A stretch of DNA of 64,000 bases, taken from NCBI GenBank assembly GCA_000442125.1, contig KE546965.1, positions 2,728,001-2,792,000 on the forward strand, read 5' to 3'. Position numbers and translations under genes: made by a program. Shown here piece by piece: positions 55,929 through 64,000 of this stretch. This stretch comes from Opeltia flavorubescens. Its lineage: Eukaryota; Ascomycota; Lecanoromycetes; Teloschistales; Teloschistaceae. Below the pieces are notes generated by a model that worked only from the letters and a program-made list of their open reading frames with translations, had not been told where the DNA came from and searched no databases. How positions within the stretch are numbered: position 1 is the first letter of the stretch; every line of letters starts with the position of its first letter.

Positions 55929-57247
55929 GTGGTGTCTGGTGTGAGGAGGAGGGAAAGTTTTATGGTGAAAACGCCTGCAGTCCTTGAGGGGATGAATGTG
56001 AATGGGAAGGGAACACACAGCAGCTGGACTGCAAAGCGGCACAATGTGTATAGCCTTGAATTCTTGTATAAATCAGGTACATAGGTCTTCATCAAGAGGT
56101 TAATTTTCCTATCCAAGGCAAGCAAGTGGAACAGGTGTTCCGGTCGTAGTCCTCACGCCAGCAACAACCAATGGAACTCGCGTACGGAGCGATCGCGAAA
56201 GTCGATCACTCGCTCCCGAGTACCTAATCTCCCTCATCGGAACAATCCTCACAAGATCGAAATCCTAGGCTGATACTCCGCTACGAGTGCTATCGGATGG
56301 CGCGTCCCCACCCCTTGGTCTCCTCCCCTTCTTGATGTCTAGCACGGGAGCTGGCCCATTCCCACCTATCCCGGACTTGGTACTATCGCATGCGCTCCGC
56401 TCTTGGAGGGGTTGGTGGTCATGTTTGAATCGCGCGACGGCATCCCAAAGGATGCAGATGCTGCAGTACTTCGAATCGGTGTCGTGTAGTGGGGACTCGC
56501 AAAAGGGGCGTGCGCATACAGTCATTCTTGGTGTTGTTGTTGGTGTTGCTAAAGGGGGTAGAGCGGGAGTGACGATGCTGGGGTTTGGTACTGCTGGTTG
56601 TCATATCTTCGAAGTGATAGGTTAAGAAGGTGGGAAGGAGATGAAATGATAATGGAATCGCGGGGTACATGGACACTGGGCTCATTGGTTGAGACGTAGG
56701 ATGACGCAACGTGGCAGAGCCTGTACCTATATTTCTGTTAACGCTGCTGCGGTGGAGGAGATGTTCGGAAGGAAAAGCTGAGATATGTTTATGGAGTCTC
56801 TAATAGCTATACTTCTCGCTCCTCATGATCATCGATAGACACGAGTGGTATAAACTTCAGATTGACAGTAGACATTTGGATTGATATAGTGGTAAATTTC
56901 CCATGACAAGAGATGTGATTACTAGAAAAGAATAAGTCTGAATACGACGGGCGCTATCTGTTTCGGAGAGTGTCTAAAGATCCCAGTGTTATCGATAATT
57001 GCAGTAGGTCATATCAAGAGATGATCAATCTCAATGTTATCTGTTCCATACTGCCGTAAAATGCATTGCATAAAATACAAAAACAAAATTGTTACTGAAA
57101 ACGTCTTCAACGAGATTTTTAGAGAGCTAAAATCACATTCTATGTTTTTCTCATTACAGTATCACATATGTATTCATCGATAGTTCAAAAGACTCAGGGA
57201 GAGTATCATTATCATTTCTGGCAGAGATAAGACCAGGTGTCGGAAAT
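55929..57247. other. Intergenic region with one small candidate gene
   Basis: About 1.3 kb. Apart from the small Cys-pair frame at 56265-56525 nothing is supported. Confidence 0.4.
56265..56525 (-). CDS. Candidate small protein with two Cys pairs
   Basis: A minus-strand frame of 86 codons starting with ATG at 56525. It reads MTVCARPFCESPLHDTDSKY followed by 'CSICILWDAVARF', i.e. a CxxxxC...CxxC arrangement resembling a small zinc ribbon, then a polar tail ending 'DSTRSGVSA'. There is no known family. The overlapping minus frame starting upstream (MTTSSTKPQH...) is low-complexity and less convincing. Call with caution; a chance frame remains possible. Confidence 0.3.
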   Translation of the reverse strand: MTVCARPFCESPLHDTDSKYCSICILWDAVARFKHDHQPLQERSACDSTKSGIGGNGPAPVLDIKKGRRPRGGDAPSDSTRSGVSA

Positions 57248-57972
57248 CTATCTGTGTAACCATGTACTTATCGTATAAGTGTACTCAAAGCTCCTCCAAC
57301 ATTTATCAATCATGTTCCGAATGGCTGCACGGACAACCACCCAAACCCTTGTACAATCCCGCCTACACATCCCAATCTTGCCAGGTGTAGTATGTCCACC
57401 ACAGGCTCTATCCGTACATATCACCGGGACAGCAGGACAAGCGGAATTGTCACAATTGCAAAGATTCCCACAGTTGTCCGGGTTGCCAGAATTCGTGCCC
57501 GCAGGGAACGTGAGAACCAAAGTGCACGTACCCCCCAGCTTATTCACGCAGTGATCTTTCATACCATGTGAGCATTGCGGTTGCTAAATTATCATCAGTC
57601 ATCACCCCCCAACATCACAGATCTAGATGGAGGACTTGCGTTCTTTTCCTGTTCACTGTTGGGGACAACTACAGGCGCTTCATCCTCCATTCCAAACACC
57701 GCCACACACGGTCCCTTGTCGGCGCAGTCACTGTCCCTAGTGCACCAATAATGTTTATTTGCACATAGCCCTGGGTGCGAGGTGTATGGGTCAGGGGATG
57801 GAGTACACTCGTATCCTGTATCACAGACTGGACCGTTCAAACGGCAGGATTTACCGCTCATGGGGCAAAAACCATTTAATCCATCGTCCGGTAGAGACTG
57901 TGGCATCGGCGTTGCAATAATGGGCGAGATGGAGAACCCAATGATAAGTAAGATGCTAGTGATGTCGAGCAT
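57248..57972 (-). CDS. Small secreted cysteine-rich protein
   Basis: The ATG at 57972 opens a signal peptide (MLDITSILLIIGFSISPIIA). Exon 1 carries cysteines in the order 'GFCPMSGKSCRLNGPVCDTG', 'YECTPSP', 'GLCANKHYWCTRDSDCADKG', 'PCVAV'. Exon 2 begins after the acceptor ACTGATGATAATTTAG near 57578 and reads 'QPQCSHGMKDHCVNKLGGTC', then 'NCGNLCNCDNSACPAVPVIC', 'ACGG', ending at TGA 57248. In all about 20 cysteines in roughly 200 residues. The donor is uncertain: GTAGTT following 'MEDEAP' keeps phase 0. The protein has the size and Cys content of a secreted effector-like or wall-associated protein, but no known domain. The frame of exon 2 continues past the Cys-rich part into 'DCTRVWVVVRAAIRN'. 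Confidence 0.6.
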
Positions 57973-59159
57973 TCTATCTAGTTTGCGTAGCGAAGAGGAT
58001 AGCAGTAATCGATAAGGCGATGGAACGGATACTTTGGATTTTGGTTGACGATTGTTCTAATGTACAGTATTACAGGACTTTTCTGTTCCTATATATGTTT
58101 TTCTCCGTCCAGCTTCGGGACAAGATGGATTCAAAATCAACGGCGCCGTGACTCAAAACAAGAGCGGCGTGTAAAGTAGACTCAAGGACAGTACTCCTAG
58201 GGCGCGTATTTGTGTCAAGTATTTTTGATCAGTCCATTGATGCTATCCATTATGCGCCAACCCGTTACGAAACATGCCACAGGCGAGATTGGGAACGAGT
58301 ATTTTTTTCAAATGGGCATCGCTTCTACAATTATCAGTTAAAAAAGCTCTCAAGCCTTCTGACCTGATTGCGATCCTTCAACGAATTTCTACGCAAACAA
58401 AATGGAACAAGAAGGGAAAACACATAAGCACGATTTATTCACGCGACACGCGCCTTTAGAAACGGAGAGTTTCACTGCCAGACGGGTTGACACTGGCGGG
58501 TCACCAATGCGCGGATAAATACAAGGTCCCGTTGCCATTGTCGCTAGAGTACTATAATCCTTACTAGCAGCTGCATATTTCTGGTTCACACATGGCGCAT
58601 GCACAGACCTTTAGATATGGCTACGGACGCTGGAGACCTACGAAAACTTTTTGACGTTCTGATTTCAGAAGACCGTCCAACATAATTACCGATATAATTT
58701 CCAAAGCCGTTTCGCGGAAGGGCACGATAGTTGCCAGGGTAATTTACTCGTCTCCTTTGAACTTATGTTACGACTATCAATTGCACCTCAAACCTCTCGA
58801 GATATAGATGCGCTGAGTCGACCACCAATAGAGTAACAGATCTAAAATAGACTGCGAGAGTCAAGGTAAAGTACAGGCATTGAAGCNTTTGTCGAGGGTG
58901 GCAGGTTCGGACCAAAGATCTGCTTAGTGCCTCTGATCATAACAACTCCAGCATAGATGTCACCAGTAGGTTGTGGTTTTTGAAAAATGCTCTGCGGCTG
59001 CTGCAAGAGACTCTGCGATTGGCATGCACATCGCGGGTGATTCAAGAATATGCATGCGACAAAGGTTCTGATGCTAAATCGGAGGGAGTGGCTTACTGTT
59101 ATGTCTTGTTCCTGAAATTATGACTTGATTCTGCCGTGACAGAGTGCGACTATTATGCA
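57973..59159. other. Intergenic stretch
   Basis: About 1.2 kb without a supported gene; an ambiguous base lies at 58887. Confidence 0.4.
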
Positions 59160-60553
59160 TTACTTAAATGCACTTCTTAGCCATGGATGAGCAAGTAGCT
59201 GTTTTGCTGTTTGTCTCTCCTCCGGAACCCAACGCAGCATCTTCCTGATAAAATCCAAAAAGCTAGCCTTGTTTTCACCCTCCAGTTGCTCTTCAGAGTT
59301 TTCCAAGGAGAGATCTGGTATCTCAAACGCGCCTATCCAGTTGCCAGTATCGTCAAAGTATTTCTGCGACGTCTTGGTACGTTGAAGATATTCTAGCGGA
59401 GGTAGTCCCAGCACAGCAACCATCTCGGCCAAATGATACAGGCTTAGTTGTTGACCGTCGCCGTTTCGGGCATGGAATAGGTTTTTGTTCTCGAAGATGT
59501 CCCATGTCTATCGATCAAGGCCAGTCAGTGCCGAACCGAAACCTTGCAAAAAGGAGCGTCGAACGTCAGCATCTCAATACACTCACCATGACCCCAACGT
59601 TCCAAATGTCAACACTGTAGGTCCAGGGGATATCAAGTATGATCTCCGGTGCTCGATAGACGTATGGTTGGATATCATCAGTGTACGTGTCTTTTCCGAA
59701 GCGAGCTTCGCCAAAGTCGCAAAGTATTGGTCGCCCAAACATTTTGGGCTGCCTCAGCCCTCGAGACTCATAAATGATCCGATCGCCATTAATCTTTCGA
59801 GGGCTTGGATTAGTGAGCTCTGCCGATTCAAATTCCTTGAGAATTGAGTCGTCTTCAATCTTGAGATGTATATTTCTTGCTTGTAGATCTGGCAGAACCG
59901 GATAAGCATGAGTATGGAGCACAAACGGAATGCTAATACCTGTGTGAATCATGTTCGCATCTGTGTGTATAAAGTCAAGTGCATACAGCAAGTGGACTAG
60001 GAAGGCTTTAAGCAGATCCTGGGGAAGCTTTCGCCCAGGGCTCAGCTGCCGCAGCGTCTCTATGCTCACCCCAAGTGGCTCATGGATGAAACATTGATGT
60101 TCTCCAGCCGGCCCTGTAGCTTTGAAAGAATCAACAAGTTCTCGAACCAGCAACGCGCCCGGGCTACTCGTCTTTATGGTATCGAGATATCTGTATGCGG
60201 CAAGCTCGCGGCGAATCGCTGGAGAGTCCTGCTCACACACCTTCATTGCCACGTATTTATGTCTCCTACTGTGTTGTCAAAAGGTGGGGAGTTGCAAAAG
60301 GTTGCCTCACTTACGTCAGATCACGACAAAGCCATGCAGTCGACCGCGTGCCATATCCAAGTTTACCGAGCGCTTGATACTGTGACTGGAAGATTTCGCC
60401 GATATGTACGGGGTAGAAAAGGTCTCGTTCATACCATTCCCACTTCTCCTCCTCTAGCTTCTCAACCTCGCCGAATATTTTGAAGCCACTATTCGGGAAT
60501 GATCGCTTGGGCGAAGCAGAGCGCGTGATCAAATCTCTCATCCAGCGTCCCAT
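59160..60553 (-). CDS. SRPK-like serine/threonine protein kinase
   Basis: Four exons (60553-60315, 60268-59940, 59888-59587, 59507-59160) encode 405 residues. The start 'WYERDLFYPVHIGEIF' and 'YQALGKLGYGTRSTAWL' is the entry typical of SR-protein-kinase-like fungal kinases; the ATG at 60553 is chosen, as the longer frame starts at GTG. Catalytic features: Gly loop 'LGYGTRST', Lys in 'YVAMKV' (about 89), catalytic Asp in 'IHTDLQARN' (HTD instead of HRD), DFG in 'LCDFGEARFG', and APE in 'YRAPEII'. The split lobe, with a spacer after 'RNIHLKIEDDS', is also typical. Introns are 46, 51 and 79 nt. The 51-nt intron lies in the catalytic loop, between T and D, and its length is divisible by three. 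It should phosphorylate Ser/Thr; substrate unknown. Confidence 0.88.
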
Positions 60554-61948
60554 CACAGTCGTTGTAAGCCCAACAGATATCTATGGGTGCGTCTGTAACC
60601 ACGACTGGATGATTTTCCAATGCAATGGTGATGTTGTATTTGTTTCGGGCGATCCTCTAGATTGACGAGGATGTAAAGACGCTAAGCCCTATAACATATC
60701 GGGTTTTAGGTTTAGCGGGTTTTCCACCATTGGCTCTCCAAAGACTTAGCATACTACGTAATTGGACCTCGCGGCAGATGTCTCATGTTGAAAGCCAACG
60801 GTTTCATTATATTGCGATTATTTTGGCCTATAACTCTGCATTCTTTATGATCATCCGGAGACCTGGATAAGAAAGATCGCGTGATCGAGGAGACGACTTC
60901 AAAACTTATGGACGAAGTTGACCACATGTGGTAGCAGGGTGTTCTTGCAAAACATGTCTCAGTAGGAGATATTTTTGCACGTTTGTTAATAGAATCAATA
61001 ACACAAAGAGCTTTTCATGATCTCTGTTGGATACGAAAGCAGGCTATTACCCCACAATGGATTCAAAGAATGTCTGAGGCTGATTGAGCTGCAAGGAGCT
61101 GAATAGGTGCTACTTCAAGATTTACTCCTCCTTCGCGGTCAATACGACCCTCAAACAAGACAAAAGGACAGAGCCACCAATCATGGATGACTCTCTTGAG
61201 CACTTGATACGGCGCTACATGCGGCTTCACTCCTCAAGCCAATCCAATTAAGTTCAAAAACCGCCCACGATCTATATAATCAAAAGTCAAAACTGGATCT
61301 CTGTTATTACTTCCTGGAACTCTCTGGGGGCCGGCGGGGCTGTCCTATCCAAGAACTCGGCTGCCTGGATATGGCGCATTGAACCCGCTTGAGCGCTTCT
61401 CACTGGATGGACTTATTTTCAGACTATGATCCATACTTGTCACTCCACAAACTTATTCGCAGGGGTCGAAGGATCCTTTAATTTCTGTGATATTCGCGAC
61501 CCTGCCAATTAGCAACCAAACAGCCTTATCAGTGATTCACGATAAGACTTGTCATCAAACACTTCATCAGATACATCGGCAAAGTCCTGCTCGACTATCG
61601 GCCAATGATATGGCAGCAGCTTGTGAATATTGTATTGTATCAAACGCTGCAGAGATAGTTCTCTGCAGCCCCCCCTTGGTTATGTCCACATTGCAAAAGT
61701 GGCTAACAATCACCTCCGCATACGGAGATAAACATGAAAATTCAAGCGTCAAGCAGATCCACGAATGCTGTGACTCTTTAGAGTTGAAATCGGATAAGTC
61801 TGATGCGAGAGGTATGTTATAGCTGCCAAGGACTTATCTATATGATGGGGATTCTGCTCGGCAAAATCTCTCGAGGCTATGGCACTGACTTATTCCTTTA
61901 CGAAACAATAACAAAGTTCTTGACCACAACAGAATATTAAGTGGTCAA
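60554..61948. other. Intergenic stretch
   Basis: About 1.4 kb. No supported gene. The 111-codon plus frame at 61487-61822 starts at GTG and has no domain. Confidence 0.4.
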
Positions 61949-62562
61949 CTACCAATTAGGTTCCGCCCATCTCCGGGCGAGGTTCCAGAAGAAGTACTCA
62001 ATGTCTGACCAAACGCCGCTACCAGTAAAAGCTTCATTGTGAGCTACATTCTCGAAGTCGATGATGTAGCTATTGAAAATTACGATTCTCAGCGCCAACA
62101 GGAATATGTTATATCGCCCTAAGTGGAGTACTTACCACTCCTGTGTTTCTTTATTCCACATCAAGTTTTCCAGCTTGGAATCCAGATGGTATATTTTGTG
62201 GCTGCGAAGCTCCCTAGCACTTTGTTAGTACACTTATAAAACCGAAAGAGGTTTTTTATTGACTGATGAGACTTTCTGAATGCTGTCCGAATGTCGTCTC
62301 GCTCGCTCTTGGAGTATTTGTTCCAATAGTTATTTATATCTAATGGCTGGGCTGGCAGTTTCGCCATGAGAATGTAGACGATATATCCCCCGGGCATCCA
62401 CCACCGCACGTCCTCCTCAGGGAATGCCAGAATCGATTCGTCTTGGGTGTCAATCTGCACAGCAAGCAGAGTGGGTGTCGCAGAACAACCAGCAGCGGTG
62501 AGTATTTCAAGTGTTTCGATCTCTTGTGCAGTGCTACCATTGAGTTGCATCCCTAACCTCAC
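61949..62562 (-). CDS. Phosphotransferase-like (APH/kinase-like) gene, 5' end missing
   Basis: Three exons: 62562-62273, 62213-62136, 62069-61949, with a TACTAAC branch in intron 1 (59 nt). The product reads 'VRLGMQLNGSTAQEIETLEI', 'WWMPGGYIVYILMAKLPAQP', then after splicing 'AFRKELRSHKIYHLDSKLEN' to 'LMWNKETQE', 'YIIDFENVAHNE', ending 'IEYFFWNLARRW'. This is the fungal aminoglycoside-phosphotransferase/kinase-like layout (xMxKLPG - HxDxxxxNLMW - IIDFE), with the catalytic pair preserved as 'HLDSKLEN' and 'IDFE'. No ATG precedes the first visible residues except a GTG, and the upstream DNA is the inverted-repeat cluster at 62567, so the N-terminal part has apparently been lost. Activity is unlikely if no further exon exists. 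Confidence 0.65.
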
Positions 62563-62566
62563 ATGT

Positions 62567-62592
62567 ACTGGAAAACCACATGGTTTTCCAGT
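62567..62592. repeat. Perfect palindrome ACTGGAAAACCA/TGGTTTTCCAGT
   Basis: Twelve-base perfect inverted repeat with a two-base spacer (62567-62578 and 62581-62592). It sits four bases upstream of the truncated phosphotransferase-like gene on the minus strand. Confidence 0.9.
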
Positions 62593-62620
62593 CGATTTAT
62601 AAGAGCGGGCGCTAAAACGT

Positions 62621-62667
62621 TAAGTGGTTTTCCACCTAGAAGTAGAAACCTACTGGAAAACCACTTA
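62621..62667. repeat. Perfect inverted repeat TAAGTGGTTTTCCA with 19-base spacer
   Basis: Fourteen-base arms at 62621-62634 and 62654-62667. The same core TGGTTTTCCA as the preceding palindrome, so four copies in alternating orientation lie within 101 bases. The cluster resembles terminal inverted repeats or a foldback/MITE end, but no transposase is visible. Confidence 0.9.
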
Positions 62668-64000
62668 CTTTTTAGTAATATTAAAAATCTAAATAGTACG
62701 TTTTTTAGCCCTATACTAGCGCTATAATATAACGCTAAAATTAGCTTAATCGGGCTTAGCTCCGTAGAGCTATTATAGTTAGGGATTTTCGCGATTTTTA
62801 ATGTTCCGGGTGATCGACGTATTAAAAAACCTTATTTTTTAAAACCGTGCATCCAGCGCTAAACCTAATATAATTTAGCCTATAGGGTACTATTTTTTAG
62901 CTAATTTTTAGGGCTATTTAACGCACTAAAAATTTTAAAGAAATTCCGTAAATTAGCCGAGTAATTATTTTTTTTAGCTTTTTAAATAAGTTTTTTTATT
63001 TATTTAAGCTAGATATATAGAAATTTATTATTGTTTTTTATTTTTAGTAATATTTTAATTATATTTTATATAATAAAAAAGATTAATATAATAGCTTTTA
63101 AATAATATTAAGCTATTTAAAAAAAAATTAAAAAAATCAAGGGCTTTTTATCGATTAGGTTTCTATCGGACCAATAAGAAAGCCGAAGCTACTATTAGGA
63201 TTCGAATCTAGGATTTTTAAAATATAGTAACTATAGCCTAGTATTCTAACCACTAAACTATAGAGGCGATTATAGAAATTAACCCAGTTAAAATAGTATA
63301 TAACTTTAATAATTAAAAAAAAAAAAAAAAAAAAAATTTAATAAAAATAATCTATAGAATAATAGCTATTTATAGCTAAAATAGTTTCTTAAATAGGCCT
63401 AGTAGATCTACTATAAATTTTATTTAAAAAAAAATTTAAAATAATTAATTTAATTATTTAAAAAATTAGTATTAGTTCGATTTTTTTAAAAAATATATTA
63501 TTTTTAAGGAAATTTTTTAAATTTTAAAGAAAAAAATTATTTAAACTAAAAAAAGTTATATAATTATTTTTAAAATTAAATTTTATATAAATTTATTAAT
63601 TTAAATTAAATTTATTTAAATAGTTTTTAAATATAATAATTATTAGATTAATTTAATAAATAAAATAAATAATTTAAATTATTAATAAAAAAATTAAATA
63701 ATATTTATTCTTTTAAATATAAAAAAAATCTATTTTAAAAAATTTAATATCGATTAAAATTTATTAATTTCTTTAAATTTAAATAATAAATACTATTTAT
63801 TAAAATCTTTTAATCTATAATAGATTATATAAATTATAATAATAATTAATATTTTTAGTATTTATTTTCAGATTAATAAAATTAATTTTATAGTTAAAAA
63901 ATCTATTATTAATAAAAAACAATTTTTTCTTATAGATTTTTTAATTAAAAGATTTTATTTAAAATTTTTCTAGTTTTAAATAGACTATATAGATTAAATT
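62668..64000. repeat. Extreme AT-rich, RIP-like region
   Basis: From about 62.67 kb to the window end G and C nearly disappear; many lines are over 85-90% A/T, with poly-A/T tracts (a 23-24-base A run near 63318) and TTTAAA/TAATTT blocks. This composition change is abrupt and matches AT-isochores left by repeat-induced mutation of mobile elements. No open frame of useful length is present. The original element family cannot be recognised; it is a heavily decayed fossil. Confidence 0.8.
63188..63267 (-). repeat. tRNA-like / SINE-head relic
   Basis: On the minus strand the sequence has an A box TAGTTTAGTGG (63250-63260) and a B box GATTCGAATCC (63198-63208) 40 bases apart, as in a tRNA gene. 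The outer ends pair partially as an acceptor stem (five of seven positions), but the anticodon arm is not clear. It is most likely a tRNA-derived SINE head or decayed tRNA pseudogene embedded in the AT-rich block; a functional tRNA is unlikely. Confidence 0.5.

Noticed and set aside
61487-61822. 111-codon plus frame
   Set aside because: GTG start, no domain, lies in an intergenic stretch.
62668-64000. CRISPR array or coding potential in the AT-rich end
   Set aside because: The repetitive look is compositional (A/T saturation), with no regular repeat-spacer spacing and no open frame.

Overview
The window comes from a filamentous ascomycete (Pezizomycotina), most likely a leotiomycete. The evidence is short introns (about 42-150 nt) with GT...AG ends and CTAAC/CTGAC branch points, families typical of these genomes (HET, BTB, 2EXR/F-box-like, ankyrin-CorA, DPP III, Ena-type P-ATPase, GH53), and a terminal stretch that collapses to nearly pure A/T, as repeat-induced point mutation leaves behind. 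The class-level placement is inference.

Layout. 1-3.3 kb: the 3' part of dipeptidyl peptidase III, a convergent 3' gene fragment with a C-terminal membrane segment, and a secreted spherulin-4-like protein. 5.3-8.6 kb: two tandem paralogues, each with two RRM domains and identically placed introns. 9.3-17 kb: a gene-poor block holding a small secreted-protein gene (10.4-11.2 kb) and a degenerate second copy with its own upstream region (14.4-16.8 kb). 18.7-22.1 kb: an Ena-type cation P-ATPase with one apparent frameshift. 24.2-25.4 kb: a BTB protein. 27.7-30.1 kb: a ten-exon sugar porter.

32-62.6 kb is accessory in character: a 2EXR/F-box-like protein with a C-terminal tetrapeptide repeat, a large HET-domain protein, two unrecognised intracellular proteins, a fragment of a secreted-type domain protein, a long ankyrin-CorA-like membrane protein, several secreted proteins (an unknown 300-aa protein, a 503-aa Cys-rich protein, a GH53-like galactanase, a small Cys-rich protein), an SRPK-like kinase and a phosphotransferase-like gene cut off at its 5' end. 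From about 62.57 kb the sequence changes abruptly: nested perfect inverted repeats are followed by about 1.3 kb of extremely AT-rich DNA with a tRNA-like pol III promoter relic.

Functionally the region mixes housekeeping transport and proteolysis (DPP III, Ena ATPase, sugar porter), extracellular carbohydrate and host-interface proteins (GH53, spherulin-like, Cys-rich proteins) and recognition or signalling modules (HET, BTB, ankyrin-CorA, SRPK-like kinase). I see no operon-like logic and no clear biosynthetic cluster. Exon boundaries were derived by hand from splice signals, reading-frame continuity and, for the RRM pair, agreement between paralogues.
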